NCBI RefSeq assembly: GCF_013041605.1
Contig: NZ_JABEQC010000013.1
Location: forward strand, 59,771 to 123,770
DNA from: Vibrio plantisponsor
Lineage (GTDB): Bacteria > Pseudomonadota > Gammaproteobacteria > Enterobacterales > Vibrionaceae
DNA length: 64,000 nucleotides
Direction of reading: 5' to 3'
This document shows positions 24,492 to 33,249 of this stretch, piece by piece. Numbering within the stretch: the stretch's first letter is position 1; the number at the start of each line of letters is the position of its first letter. A program made the translations under genes and the position numbers. The notes beneath the pieces were generated by a model. It was not told the origin of the DNA, made no database searches, and saw only the letters and a list, made by a program, of their open reading frames with translations.

Positions 24492-25403
24492 ATGAACCAC
24501 ACTCAAGAACAGTCATGGGTTGAAGTGTTAAGAGGACACTCAAACCAGCACCCAATTATGGCGGGTGGATTGATTGTCTCTTTGCTTTTAATCGCCTTTT
24601 TCCTTTTCCACGCCTTAACTGGCGAAAGACAACTAAACGCGCAATATGCACTGGTTGGGGGTGGTATCGCTTTTCTCGCCACGGCATCGGGTACCTTACC
24701 TGCCCTCTTCATTCGAGATATTCCGCAAAAGCTATCTGACTGCATGCTTGGCTTTGCCGCAGGCATGATGCTCGCCGCTTCTGCTTTCTCACTTTTATTG
24801 CCCGGTATAGAAGCAGGCACAGCGTTTTTTGATAACGGATTTCTTGGAGGCATGATCGTTATCCTCGGCATGGCTATCGGTGTAGCACTAATGCTCGGAC
24901 TGGATGCTTTCACACCCCATGAACATTTGGAAACAGGGCCTTGTGGTCCGGGGCACGACAGATGCAGCCGTGCTTGGCTGTTTGTATTTGCCATAGCGTT
25001 ACATAATTTTCCTGAAGGGATGGCGATCGGCGTCGGGTATGCGCAGGGAGACCTTTCAGTTGGTGTTCCGCTGACCACAGCAATTGCTCTGCAAGACATT
25101 CCCGAAGGTTTAGCCGTGGCCGTGACTCTGAGAGCCGCAGGATTCAATGCAAGATTATCGGTTTTAGTCGCCGCACTGACTGGCTTACTGGAACCGATTG
25201 GCGCTTTGCTCGGAGTGAGTTTAGCTGGCGGATTAATGATTGCTTACCCTATCGGGCTCGGCTTGGCTGGCGGTGCAATGTTGTTCGTAGTGTCACATGA
25301 AGTAATTCCCGACACACACCGCAACGGCCATCAAACCTTAGCGACCATTGGTTTAATGTTAGGTTTTGCTCTGATGATGGTATTAGATACCACTCTGGGC
25401 TAA
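24492..25403 (+). CDS. ZIP-family divalent metal transporter (ZupT-like)
   Basis: 303 residues, eight predicted membrane helices. The metal-binding helices are clear: HNFPEGMAIGVGY in TM4 and ALQDIPEGLAVAV in TM5, the ZIP signature. An N-terminal cytoplasmic stretch and the first helix (about 24-40) precede the conserved core. It imports zinc and possibly iron or manganese across the inner membrane. It is flanked by unrelated genes on the other strand, so it is a single transcription unit. Confidence 0.88.
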   Translation: MNHTQEQSWVEVLRGHSNQHPIMAGGLIVSLLLIAFFLFHALTGERQLNAQYALVGGGIAFLATASGTLPALFIRDIPQKLSDCMLGFAAGMMLAASAFSLLLPGIEAGTAFFDNGFLGGMIVILGMAIGVALMLGLDAFTPHEHLETGPCGPGHDRCSRAWLFVFAIALHNFPEGMAIGVGYAQGDLSVGVPLTTAIALQDIPEGLAVAVTLRAAGFNARLSVLVAALTGLLEPIGALLGVSLAGGLMIAYPIGLGLAGGAMLFVVSHEVIPDTHRNGHQTLATIGLMLGFALMMVLDTTLG

Positions 25404-25462
25404 GCATCATTTTATTTAGGAATCACAACACCGTGGTTCCTAATCCTTCCAAATAGACAACG

Positions 25463-26095
25463 CTAAGCAACAAGCTCCTGCTGTGTTTCTTGTTTTAGTC
25501 GATAAGCGATTAAGTCGGCAATAGTACCCAATTTGATCTTGTGCTTTTTGGCGAATACTTCTAAGTCTGGTCGGCGAGCCATAGTTCCGTCCGCATTCAA
25601 GACTTCAATGATCGCACAAGAAGGAGTTAGCCCCGCGAGAGCGGCTAAATCACATCCAGCTTCAGTATGACCGGGACGAACTAATACTCCGCCTTCGCGC
25701 GCGACAACAGGAAAGACATGGCCGGGAGAAACCACATCTTTGGGTGTGGCATTTGCAGAGACTGCGGTCTTAATCGTGACGGCTCTGTCATGCACTGAGA
25801 TTCCTGTTGTCACACCTTTGGCTGCTTCAATTGAAACCGTAAAGTTGGTGCCAAACTGCTCGGTATTGTTTTTGACCATCAAAGGCAACTCTAGCTGCTG
25901 TGCCATCTGTTCAGTCATCGTCAGACATAACAGACCACGAGCTTCAGTGACCATAAAGTTAACGATTTCAGGCGTTATTTTGTCAGCCGCGACAATAATA
26001 TCGCCTTCATTTTCCCTGTTTTCATCGTCCATTAAGATCACCATTTTTCCTAAACGGATATCTTCGATAATCTCTTCAATTGCACTCAGTTCCAT
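25463..26095 (-). CDS. ribB: 3,4-dihydroxy-2-butanone 4-phosphate synthase
   Basis: 210 residues, close to E. coli RibB (217). It converts ribulose 5-phosphate to the four-carbon precursor of riboflavin. The acidic metal loop DDENRENEGD (residues 23-32) and RPGHTEAGCDLA with its catalytic region are intact. It is a stand-alone RibB, not fused to a RibA domain. It is the last gene of the rut-NCS1-ydfG series on the minus strand. There it could raise FMN supply for RutA, RutE and RutF, and is probably an extra copy of a housekeeping gene. No FMN riboswitch is present in the short upstream gap. Confidence 0.93.
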   Translation of the reverse strand: MELSAIEEIIEDIRLGKMVILMDDENRENEGDIIVAADKITPEIVNFMVTEARGLLCLTMTEQMAQQLELPLMVKNNTEQFGTNFTVSIEAAKGVTTGISVHDRAVTIKTAVSANATPKDVVSPGHVFPVVAREGGVLVRPGHTEAGCDLAALAGLTPSCAIIEVLNADGTMARRPDLEVFAKKHKIKLGTIADLIAYRLKQETQQELVA

Positions 26096-26143
26096 TTTTA
26101 ATTCCTTTTAAAAATTCGCTTATTTGAGTCTGTCGATGATAAA

Positions 26144-26905
26144 TCAGCTTTCTCGATGAATAGCGAAAGGGTTCCACGCCTGCGCCGTTGGCATCACTTC
26201 GAGGCGGTTGACGCACATATGTGCAGGAAGTGTCGCTAAGTAAAACATGGTGTCTGCAATATCTTCCGCCGTTAAAGCTTGAGTGCCTGCATAAAGCGCA
26301 TCCGATGCCGCTTGATCCCCTTTGGTTCTGACCAAAGTGAACTCCGTTTCCGCAATTCCCGGAGCGAGATCTGTAACTCGCACACCTGTGCCTAAAAGGT
26401 CACAACGCAAGTTATAGCTGAACTGTTTCACAAACGCCTTGGTTGCGCCGTAAACATGACTGCCCGGATAGGGCCACTGACCTGCAATCGAACCAACGTT
26501 GATAATAGACGCGCCTTTGCCCACTTCAATCAATGTTGGAAGTAGCGCATGGGTGACATTAACTAGCCCAGTGATATTGGTATCAATCATGGTGTGCCAA
26601 TCTTGAATATCGACGGTTTGAGCAGGATTCGGAGATAAAGCAAGCCCCGCATTATTCACCAAGCAGGTAACTTGTTTGAAAGATTCGGGTAGCGACTTAA
26701 CCAGAGCGTCGACTTCTTCTTTACTGCGCACATCGAGTGTTTGGTAGCGTACTGGGACGATTTCAGACAACTCTGCCGCCAACTCTTTCAAACGCTCTTC
26801 ACGTCTGCCAGTAATGACTAACGCCCAGCCCTCAGAGGCAAATTTCCGCGCGGCTGCTCGTCCAAAACCCGACGTTGCTCCAGTAATAAATACCACTTTA
26901 CCCAT
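26144..26905 (-). CDS. ydfG: YdfG-like short-chain dehydrogenase (malonic semialdehyde / 3-hydroxy acid)
   Basis: 253 residues. The classical SDR signature is complete: GATSGFG for cofactor, NNAGLAL, the catalytic Ser in NVGSIAGQWPYPGS, and YGATKAF with Tyr and Lys. The R of TGRREER favours NADP. GQWPYPGSHVYGATKAFVKQFS and the C-terminal LPAHMCVNRLEVMP closely follow E. coli YdfG (GSWPYAGGNVYGATKAFVRQFS; LPAHVNINTLEMMP). YdfG reduces malonic semialdehyde, the toxic end product of the Rut pathway, to 3-hydroxypropionate. Its place in the rut gene series supports this job, overlapping with RutE. Confidence 0.88.
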   Translation of the reverse strand: MGKVVFITGATSGFGRAAARKFASEGWALVITGRREERLKELAAELSEIVPVRYQTLDVRSKEEVDALVKSLPESFKQVTCLVNNAGLALSPNPAQTVDIQDWHTMIDTNITGLVNVTHALLPTLIEVGKGASIINVGSIAGQWPYPGSHVYGATKAFVKQFSYNLRCDLLGTGVRVTDLAPGIAETEFTLVRTKGDQAASDALYAGTQALTAEDIADTMFYLATLPAHMCVNRLEVMPTAQAWNPFAIHRES

Positions 26906-26976
26906 ATCAATTTTATCCCTTAAATCTTGAGTGAATTAAGGGTATAAGGAATGCCCCATACCCTTCGAACAATGGT

Positions 26977-28458
26977 TTACGCTTTCTCCAGCTCAGTTTT
27001 TATCACCAACTGAGGCGTGAACTTACAAATAACGTAGTACAAAATGGCACCACTGAAAGCACCTGTAAACCACCCATAGTCATAGAACCAAGTCATCACA
27101 TTGAAGAAAATCGCCATCATAGTGAAACTAACAGGGATGAGTAGCGCAATGAAGCCAGCCCAGTTGAACGCCGGATAGGCATCTTCCTTGTACAACGCCA
27201 ATATATCTAACTTCTGTTTCTTGATTAGGAAATAATCCACAATCATGATGCCAGCAATTGGGCCAAGCAGGCTTGAGTAGCCTAATAACCAGTTAGAAAT
27301 ATAGGCTTCTACGCTCAGATCAGATTCGACCCAGCCAACTTTTTTCAATAGCTCCCACCCCATCAACAAAATACCGATTGCCCCTGTAAGCAGTACGCCT
27401 CTGGTATGGTCGATATGTTGCGGTGAAATGTTTTGGAAGTCGTTAGTCGGAGAAACAATGTTTGCAGCGGTATTGGTTGATAGCGTAGCAATCACAATCA
27501 TCACCATAGCTACTGCCACTAGAAATGGGCTGTCGATCTGACCAATCAGCGTAATTGGGTCTGAGATGGTTTGACCAAACATAGTTTCAGAAGCGGCCGT
27601 CATTACCACACCAAGTGAAGCAAACAAGAACATGGTGAGCGGAAGCCCCATGATTTGCCCTACTACCTGATCTTTCTGCGATTTTGCGTAACGGCTGAAA
27701 TCTGGAATGTTCAAAGATAACGTTGCCCAGAAGCCCACCATAGCTGTTAAACCAGACATAAAGTACTTCGCGAAACCTTCGCCTTCAGGACGGTTTGCTG
27801 GTGTCGAAAGCAATTCTGTGTAAGAGACTTTATCACTTGCCCAAAATAGCAGACCAAGTGACACAATCAGCAATAGCGGTGCTGACAATGTTTCCAGCCA
27901 CTTGATCGAGTTTGCACCTTTAAGTACAACGCCAATATTCAGCGCCCAGAAAATAAAGAAGCCTATCACTTCACCTACGCCACCTAATGATGCCCATCCT
28001 GATGAGACTTCAGATAAGAACAAATGAATAGCTAAACCACCAAACATGGTTTGAATACCAAACCAGCCGCAAGCGACAAAGCCGCGAATCACGCAGGGAA
28101 CGTTGGATCCCATAATGCCGAACGACGAACGAAGTACGACAGGGAACGGCAAGCCATATTTCGTCCCAGCGAAGGCGTTCAGCGTTAGAGGCACCAATAC
28201 AATAATGTTCGCAATAAGAATAGTGAGTAGTGCCTCAACCACAGACAAACCAAAGTAGTTGGTTAATATGCCGCCCAAAGTATACGTCGGCACACAAATC
28301 GAAATGCCGACCCACAAAGCCGCGATGTTGAACTTGTTCCACGTACGCTCTTTGACTTTGGTTGGTGCCAAATCACTGTTGAAATTTTTGCTAGAGATGA
28401 GGTCTTCACCGACTTCTAGTTCGTAGAAATCCCCCACTTGCTTCATTTCCGTTTTCAT
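26977..28458 (-). CDS. NCS1-family nucleobase:cation symporter (probable uracil permease)
   Basis: 493 residues with twelve predicted membrane helices. The N-terminal soluble part ends NSDLAPTKVKERTWNKFNIAALWVG, the typical NCS1 start. GLPFPVVLRSSFGIMGSNVP and LNIPDFSRYAKS are family motifs. It lies after rutF with a 260-base gap, on the same strand. E. coli uses an NCS2 carrier (RutG) here; this operon has an unrelated NCS1 protein in the equivalent place. The likely substrate is uracil or thymine, but allantoin or hydantoin cannot be excluded from sequence. Confidence 0.88.
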   Translation of the reverse strand: MKTEMKQVGDFYELEVGEDLISSKNFNSDLAPTKVKERTWNKFNIAALWVGISICVPTYTLGGILTNYFGLSVVEALLTILIANIIVLVPLTLNAFAGTKYGLPFPVVLRSSFGIMGSNVPCVIRGFVACGWFGIQTMFGGLAIHLFLSEVSSGWASLGGVGEVIGFFIFWALNIGVVLKGANSIKWLETLSAPLLLIVSLGLLFWASDKVSYTELLSTPANRPEGEGFAKYFMSGLTAMVGFWATLSLNIPDFSRYAKSQKDQVVGQIMGLPLTMFLFASLGVVMTAASETMFGQTISDPITLIGQIDSPFLVAVAMVMIVIATLSTNTAANIVSPTNDFQNISPQHIDHTRGVLLTGAIGILLMGWELLKKVGWVESDLSVEAYISNWLLGYSSLLGPIAGIMIVDYFLIKKQKLDILALYKEDAYPAFNWAGFIALLIPVSFTMMAIFFNVMTWFYDYGWFTGAFSGAILYYVICKFTPQLVIKTELEKA

Positions 28459-28718
28459 TTGAATCCCCTCTCTTCCTAATTGAGTTAAGGCTTGTTGACC
28501 CTAGTTATTTCCCTTCTGCTTTATGTTGCTACCTATCCAAATAAATCAAATGAACCACTAAACCACTCGTTTAATTCTGGAAAACACGAAACGTGAAGAT
28601 AAAAATCACTGTTACTGAATGTTCATATCGTTAAAACAAAATCCGTATAGGTAATACGTATCCATAGACATCGTCATTGCGGAGCTCCTTCCCTAAGTCG
28701 TTTATTTAAGTAACCCTG

Positions 28719-29276
28719 TTAAACAAGGCTGTGATACTTACGATTGAAATAAACAAGATTCGAAGCTTGTTCCGTTTGACCAACTCCGAGCACTTCACAG
28801 AAAAAGACATCATGAGTACCTACCGATGTGCGTGATGAAATGCGGCAGTCAAATACGGTTGATGCCGCATTTAACGCTGGCGATCGTGTGACAAACTGTT
28901 GCCATTCCACCGAATCAAAACGTTCTGCTTGATTGAGTTTGCTGGCGAACACACCCGATACCGTTTCTTGGCCTGCTGCCAGTGTGTTTACGCACAGATA
29001 CTCTGCTTTATCAAACATGGAGAACACTGAAGACGAGCGGTTTAAGCACACCAATAGCGTTGGCGGAGCATCAGTCACACTGGTGACTGCGGTTGCAGTA
29101 AAGCCCGCAGGTTTGCCATCTACCATAGTGGTAATAACATTCACTGATGCACCAAGCCCAGACATGCCATTGCGGTAAAGCTTTACACCTTTGTCGTCAG
29201 TGTCAGCAAACGGGGTAAAGCTGAGTTCATTTTCGTTTGCTAACGCAAATGGAATATTGATAGCCAAATTAGACAT
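28719..29276 (-). CDS. rutF: FMN reductase of the Rut pathway
   Basis: 185 residues of the flavin reductase-like split-barrel fold. GMSGLGASVNVITTMVDGKPAGFTATAV is the typical core near residues 38-65, with PTLLVCLNRSSS for flavin binding and VGTHDVFFCEVLGV near the end. It supplies reduced FMN to the oxygenase RutA. The start overlaps the rutE stop by 8 bases, so the two are translationally coupled. Confidence 0.93.
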   Translation of the reverse strand: MSNLAINIPFALANENELSFTPFADTDDKGVKLYRNGMSGLGASVNVITTMVDGKPAGFTATAVTSVTDAPPTLLVCLNRSSSVFSMFDKAEYLCVNTLAAGQETVSGVFASKLNQAERFDSVEWQQFVTRSPALNAASTVFDCRISSRTSVGTHDVFFCEVLGVGQTEQASNLVYFNRKYHSLV

Positions 29277-29859
29277 ACAAACACGCCTCTTCTAACGCTA
29301 AGCGAGGTAGACGACCATACAACTTAGAAGCGTCTCCATAGCCAATATTGATGATTAAGTTGACGCTCCAGCTTGTACCTGAAAAAAACGCTTCATCGAC
29401 CGCTGCTGCATCAAACCCCGAAAGTGGCCCCGTATCGAGCCCCATAGCCCTCGCCGCCATAATCATATAAGCCGCCTGCATAGAGCTGTTTCTCATCGCA
29501 GTTTCAGACGCAAGCGCCTCGCTTGAGGTAAACCAGCTTTTCGCATCACCATGAGGGAAAAGTGTTGGTAAGGCGTCGTAAAACTTGCGGTCATAAGCCA
29601 CTAATACCGTCACGGGTGCGGTCATGGTCTTTTCTAAATTACCGCTCGACAGTGTCGGAGCTAAACGCTGCTTTCCTTCTTCAGAGGTAATAAAAACAAA
29701 GCGCGCAGGAGAGCAGTTTGCCGACGTCGGCCCTAAACTGGTCAGTTGATACAACTGTTCAATCTGCGCTTGGCTGACTTTCTTATCCAACCAACCGTTG
29801 TGCGTTCTCGCTTTTGTAAACAGTTGCTTTAACGCTGACGAATCCATCGTCTCGTTCAT
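29269..29859 (-). CDS. rutE: Malonic semialdehyde reductase, nitroreductase family
   Basis: 196 residues. The FMN-binding nitroreductase fold is shown by ARTHNGWLDKKV near residue 18, LTSLGPTSANCSPARFVFI near residue 50, and AAYMIMAARAMGLDTGPLSGFD near residue 128. The length matches E. coli RutE (196). It reduces malonic semialdehyde to 3-hydroxypropionate and may have other FMN-dependent activity in the pathway. It lies 12 bases after rutD. Confidence 0.94.
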   Translation of the reverse strand: MNETMDSSALKQLFTKARTHNGWLDKKVSQAQIEQLYQLTSLGPTSANCSPARFVFITSEEGKQRLAPTLSSGNLEKTMTAPVTVLVAYDRKFYDALPTLFPHGDAKSWFTSSEALASETAMRNSSMQAAYMIMAARAMGLDTGPLSGFDAAAVDEAFFSGTSWSVNLIINIGYGDASKLYGRLPRLALEEACLYV

Positions 29860-29871
29860 TCGGATTTCTCC

Positions 29872-30648
29872 TTAAATCTCGTTATAAAAATCAAGCATCG
29901 TTTTATTAAACGTCACAGAGTCTGAAACATTGCAGGCGTGTCCCCCTTTCTCTAATAAATAAAACGAAGAGTGGCTGAGTTTTTTATGTAACGTTTCTGA
30001 GCAGGAATATGGCACCAGTAAATCATCACAGCTTGCGATAACACCTGTAACACAACGAATCAAATCAATATTTTCAGAGATATCGAAACTTTCCACCGCC
30101 GCGATTCTTCTCAGTAAGTTGTCTTGATTGAAAGGCGAAGAAAGAACCTTATCCGCTTCTTCCTTCAACAAAGCAGCATTATTCTTCATCCATTCCGCAG
30201 GATACAAAAACAGTGGCTGCGCCTTGAAAAACATCTCTATACCAGAATTTCGCAGCAGAGATTTTCTAATGTCAAAACACAACTTGGTATGATCATCAGT
30301 TTTTTCCCAAGCGTTAATGAGCAATAAGCTCGACACTCTTTTTGGGAAATCAGCCGCAAGTTGTAAGCCAATAAGCCCACCTAACGCATGACCGATGAAA
30401 TGAACACGTTCGCTATCTGTTTGATCCAGCAAGGTGACGACTTCCTTAGCCATGTCCGCGATGCTGTAACCTTGCGGAATATCGCCTTGGCTTTGCCCTG
30501 TCCCCAAGTGGTCATACACAATCACTCGAAAGCGACTTTTCAACAGTGGCAACTGATGATGCCAATAGCTGTGCGAACCACCCAAACCAGAGGAGAGAAT
30601 TACCGTCTCTTTATTTCCCTGACCATCGTCATGAATTTCGTAATACAT
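29872..30648 (-). CDS. rutD: Aminoacrylate/carbamate hydrolase of the Rut pathway
   Basis: 258 residues, alpha/beta hydrolase fold. LSSGLGGSHSYW gives the oxyanion region, VIVYDHLGTGQSQG the early strand-turn. The nucleophile elbow is GHALGG: the usual serine is alanine here, as I read the sequence (F-I-G-H-A-L-G-G). A C-terminal GGHAC supplies the histidine. E. coli RutD is thought to speed spontaneous steps (aminoacrylate hydrolysis or carbamate breakdown). It is in operon order after rutC. Confidence 0.9.
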   Translation of the reverse strand: MYYEIHDDGQGNKETVILSSGLGGSHSYWHHQLPLLKSRFRVIVYDHLGTGQSQGDIPQGYSIADMAKEVVTLLDQTDSERVHFIGHALGGLIGLQLAADFPKRVSSLLLINAWEKTDDHTKLCFDIRKSLLRNSGIEMFFKAQPLFLYPAEWMKNNAALLKEEADKVLSSPFNQDNLLRRIAAVESFDISENIDLIRCVTGVIASCDDLLVPYSCSETLHKKLSHSSFYLLEKGGHACNVSDSVTFNKTMLDFYNEI

Positions 30649-30686
30649 GTGCTGCTCTACCTTTTAAAGCGTTGAGTCAAATCAAC

Positions 30687-31076
30687 TCAGGCTTTACCAA
30701 CGTGTGCAATAGACGCAATTTCGATCAACGCTTCTTCTTTCACTAAGCCACATTGAATGCAGTAGCGAGCCGGTTTTTCACCCGGAAAGAAATCCGCATA
30801 CACAGCGTTAATCGCAGCGTAGTCCGCCCAGTTTTTAATCATGATCATGTTGAAAGTCACGTCATCCATTGTGCCGCCAGCTTCTTCAACAACACTGCGA
30901 ATGGTGCTGAGCACGTGACGAGCTTGCGCTGCTGCATCTCCCGGAAAAACCACGTTATTTTCACTGTCAAAAGGCAGTGTTCCTGAAACATACAACACTC
31001 CATCTGCCATAGAACCTGGCACATAAGGGGCAAGCGGTTTTCCTGTTCCAGCAGGAAGTACGGTTTGTTTAGGCAT
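30687..31076 (-). CDS. rutC: 3-aminoacrylate deaminase, RidA family
   Basis: 129 residues of the RidA/YjgF trimeric fold. LAPYVPGSMADGVLYVSGTLPFD is the family start. YCIQCGLVKEEALIEIASIAHV at the end contains the region that carries the catalytic arginine in RidA, here preceded by ARYC. RutC releases ammonia from 3-aminoacrylate to give malonic semialdehyde. It lies between rutB and rutD on the same strand with short gaps. Confidence 0.94.
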   Translation of the reverse strand: MPKQTVLPAGTGKPLAPYVPGSMADGVLYVSGTLPFDSENNVVFPGDAAAQARHVLSTIRSVVEEAGGTMDDVTFNMIMIKNWADYAAINAVYADFFPGEKPARYCIQCGLVKEEALIEIASIAHVGKA

Positions 31077-31086
31077 AGTAATCTCC

Positions 31087-31797
31087 TTATTTAGCCAAAG
31101 CGTTTGAATAATCTTCCAGCGTTGTTACCCATCCGAAGAAAGTTCGGATGTTGAGTAACGCTGCATCGTGCGCTGAGCGCGGTCCCGCCTGATGTGTGGC
31201 ATCAGAAAGCACGACACCAAAGTATTCGAGATGGAAACCGTCTCTTAATGTCGATTCCACACAGACATTCGTTGCGATACCAGTGAAAACAAGATTTCGT
31301 ATCCCACGCGAGCGCAACATGGTGTCTAGGTTGGTGTTAAAGAAGCCGCTATAACGGGTTTTCGGAATAATCCAGTCTCCCTGTTGAGGTTTTATCTCTT
31401 CAACTAACTCGTAATCCCAACCACCTTTTGAAAGAAATCGACCAGATAGCTCTGGTTGTTTACGCATCGTTTTCAGAGCGTTGGACTTATGCCAGTTTGG
31501 CGAACCTTCGCCACCGGCTTCGACATACTTGTTGTCCCAACCGTTTTGCAGAAAAACCACTTGAATACCCGCTTTGCGCGAGATTTCGATAGTTTTGTTG
31601 ATGTTTTCAATCACAGGTCCAGTACCTGAAACATCAAAGCCCGCCAAATCCAAATACCCTTCTTTGCTGGCATATGCGTTCTGCATATCCACCACAATCA
31701 AAGCCGTTTCACTGGCTTTAATCGCCAGATTTTCTGGTTCAGCTTTTAATACAACTTGTGGAGATTCACCTGTATTCAGTGAGTAGCCAGTAATCAT
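31087..31797 (-). CDS. rutB: Ureidoacrylate amidohydrolase, isochorismatase family
   Basis: 236 residues. The cysteine hydrolase triad is visible: Asp in VVDMQNAY (near residue 36), Lys in IIPKTRYSGFFNTNLD, and the nucleophile Cys in GIATNVCVESTLRDGFHL. RutB splits ureidoacrylate to carbamate and aminoacrylate. The ATG overlaps the rutA stop by 4 bases. Confidence 0.95.
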   Translation of the reverse strand: MITGYSLNTGESPQVVLKAEPENLAIKASETALIVVDMQNAYASKEGYLDLAGFDVSGTGPVIENINKTIEISRKAGIQVVFLQNGWDNKYVEAGGEGSPNWHKSNALKTMRKQPELSGRFLSKGGWDYELVEEIKPQQGDWIIPKTRYSGFFNTNLDTMLRSRGIRNLVFTGIATNVCVESTLRDGFHLEYFGVVLSDATHQAGPRSAHDAALLNIRTFFGWVTTLEDYSNALAK

Positions 31798-32885
31798 GCT
31801 GCGTACGCTCCCTGAACTGTGACGTGTTGACGAGTTTTCATTAACGGTTGAATACGTTCACCAAACGCTGTGACGCCTTCGACAAACTCATCGAAAGTCA
31901 GCAATACGCCACCTGTGCCTTCTACTTCATCCACTTCGTCCAGCAAACGGGCAACAGTTTCGTAAGACCCAACTAAAGTCCCCATGTTGATATTGACCGC
32001 AGAAGTCGGATCCGACATTTGGCGCACGTTAGTATCGCTACCAGATTTGGTATCCTGCGCAGCTTGAACGCCCAGCCACTCCAACGCTGCGTCATCTTTC
32101 CCTGCTTTGTAGTGTTCCCATTTCGCACGAGCCGCTTCATCTGTTTCGTCAGCAATGATCATAAACAGAACAAATGAGCTAACGTCACGGCCGGTCTTTT
32201 CCGTCGCCTCAATCAAACGACTCGCTTGCGGAGCGAACGCTTTAGGCGTGTTGACACCTTTACCAAAAATGAAGTTGTGGTCAGCGTATTTTGCTGAGAA
32301 TGCCATGCCAGCATCACTAGAACCGGCGCAGATGATTTTCATTTTTTCCTGAGGTTTAGGGCTTACGCGACAATCTTCCATAGTGAAATAGTCACCTTTG
32401 AAATCCGAAGATCCGGTATCCCATAAATCGCGTAGAACTTGTGCATATTCAGAAAGGTAATCATATCGAGAAGAGAAGAACTCATCGCCCGGCCACAGCC
32501 CCATTTGGGTGTATTCCGGCTTTTGCCAACCTGTCACCAAGTTAACGCCAAAGCGACCATGAGAAATAGAGTCAATGGTGGAAGCCATACGAGCAACAAT
32601 CGCTGGCGGCAAGGTTAAAGTTGCTGAAGTCGCGAACAATTGAATTTTAGACGTTACCGCAGCAAGGCCCGCCATTAAACTGAATGACTCTAGGTTGTGT
32701 TCCCAGAACTCTGTTTTTCCACCAAAACCGCGTAGCTTGATCATCGATAGAGCAAAATCTAATCCGTAATGTTCTGCTCTCAACACAATCTCTTTGTTCA
32801 GATCAAAAGTCGGCATGTATTGAGGTGCATTTTCCGAGATCAACCAGCCGTTATTTCCAATAGGAATGAAAACACCAATCTGCAT
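31794..32885 (-). CDS. rutA: Pyrimidine oxygenase (FMN-dependent, luciferase-like)
   Basis: 363 residues from the ATG at 32885, which has AAGGAG seven bases upstream; an upstream in-frame codon lacks this. The protein begins MQIGVFIPIGNNGWLISENA, the RutA start. It follows the bacterial luciferase-type TIM barrel with RFGVNLVTGWQKPEY and ICAGSSDAGMAFSAKYAD. RutA opens the uracil ring using O2 and reduced FMN from RutF. It is the first gene of the operon. An FNR-type box and a RutR-type palindrome lie upstream. Confidence 0.96.
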   Translation of the reverse strand: MQIGVFIPIGNNGWLISENAPQYMPTFDLNKEIVLRAEHYGLDFALSMIKLRGFGGKTEFWEHNLESFSLMAGLAAVTSKIQLFATSATLTLPPAIVARMASTIDSISHGRFGVNLVTGWQKPEYTQMGLWPGDEFFSSRYDYLSEYAQVLRDLWDTGSSDFKGDYFTMEDCRVSPKPQEKMKIICAGSSDAGMAFSAKYADHNFIFGKGVNTPKAFAPQASRLIEATEKTGRDVSSFVLFMIIADETDEAARAKWEHYKAGKDDAALEWLGVQAAQDTKSGSDTNVRQMSDPTSAVNINMGTLVGSYETVARLLDEVDEVEGTGGVLLTFDEFVEGVTAFGERIQPLMKTRQHVTVQGAYAA

Positions 32886-32930
32886 ATAAAACTCCTTGTA
32901 ATTAACCATGCATATATTTACTTCCTCGTA

Positions 32931-32944
32931 TTGATCTAAATCAA
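32931..32944. promoter_or_regulatory. FNR-type box upstream of rutA
   Basis: TTGATCTAAATCAA matches the FNR consensus TTGAT-N4-ATCAA at all ten defined positions. It is centred about 52 bases before the rutA ATG, downstream of the probable promoter, where bound FNR would block transcription. Repression without oxygen would make sense because RutA needs O2. Confidence 0.65.
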
Positions 32945-33008
32945 AGTTTGTGCCAACAATTCATTTACTTTAATTAACAATTAGTTAACGTACTTTATAC
33001 TCAAAAAC

Positions 33009-33024
33009 CAGACCATCTGGTCTG
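33009..33024. promoter_or_regulatory. RutR-type operator upstream of rutA
   Basis: CAGACCA-TC-TGGTCTG is a perfect 7-bp inverted repeat with a 2-base centre. It matches E. coli RutR consensus TTGACCA-N2-TGGTCAA in the ACCA/TGGT core. On the minus strand a TATAAA (32994-32999) follows nine bases later, so the site covers the -35 region of a likely rutA promoter. The regulator gene is adjacent at 33250-33933. The rest of 33025-33185 shows nothing else. Confidence 0.75.
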
Positions 33025-33185
33025 TTTTGAAACATCTGGAATGGTGCAAAAGCACTAATCAAGTGCACAAAAAACACTCAACGCGCGTACAAAAGCAAAC
33101 AAGAACAAGCAGCTAAATGAGTAGATTTATAAGCACAGATGACGGGTGAAATGACAGATAAAAGGAAAGGAACAAGGAAAGAAGA

Positions 33186-33206
33186 AGGTCACCCTTTTGG
33201 TGACCT
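33186..33206 (-). terminator. Terminator of rutR
   Basis: AGGTCACC and GGTGACCT form an 8-bp stem with a 5-base loop after the rutR stop, followed on the minus strand by TCTTCTTTCC. Confidence 0.6.
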
Positions 33207-33249
33207 CTCAAAGCTGAAAAAGTAGGTATAAAAAGCGCTTACTTAAGCG

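Noticed and set aside
25418..25441. Hairpin AGGAATCAC/GTGGTTCCT between the ZIP gene and ribB as a terminator
   Set aside because: The stem includes a mismatch-type pair and there is no T run on either strand, so it was not listed as a feature.
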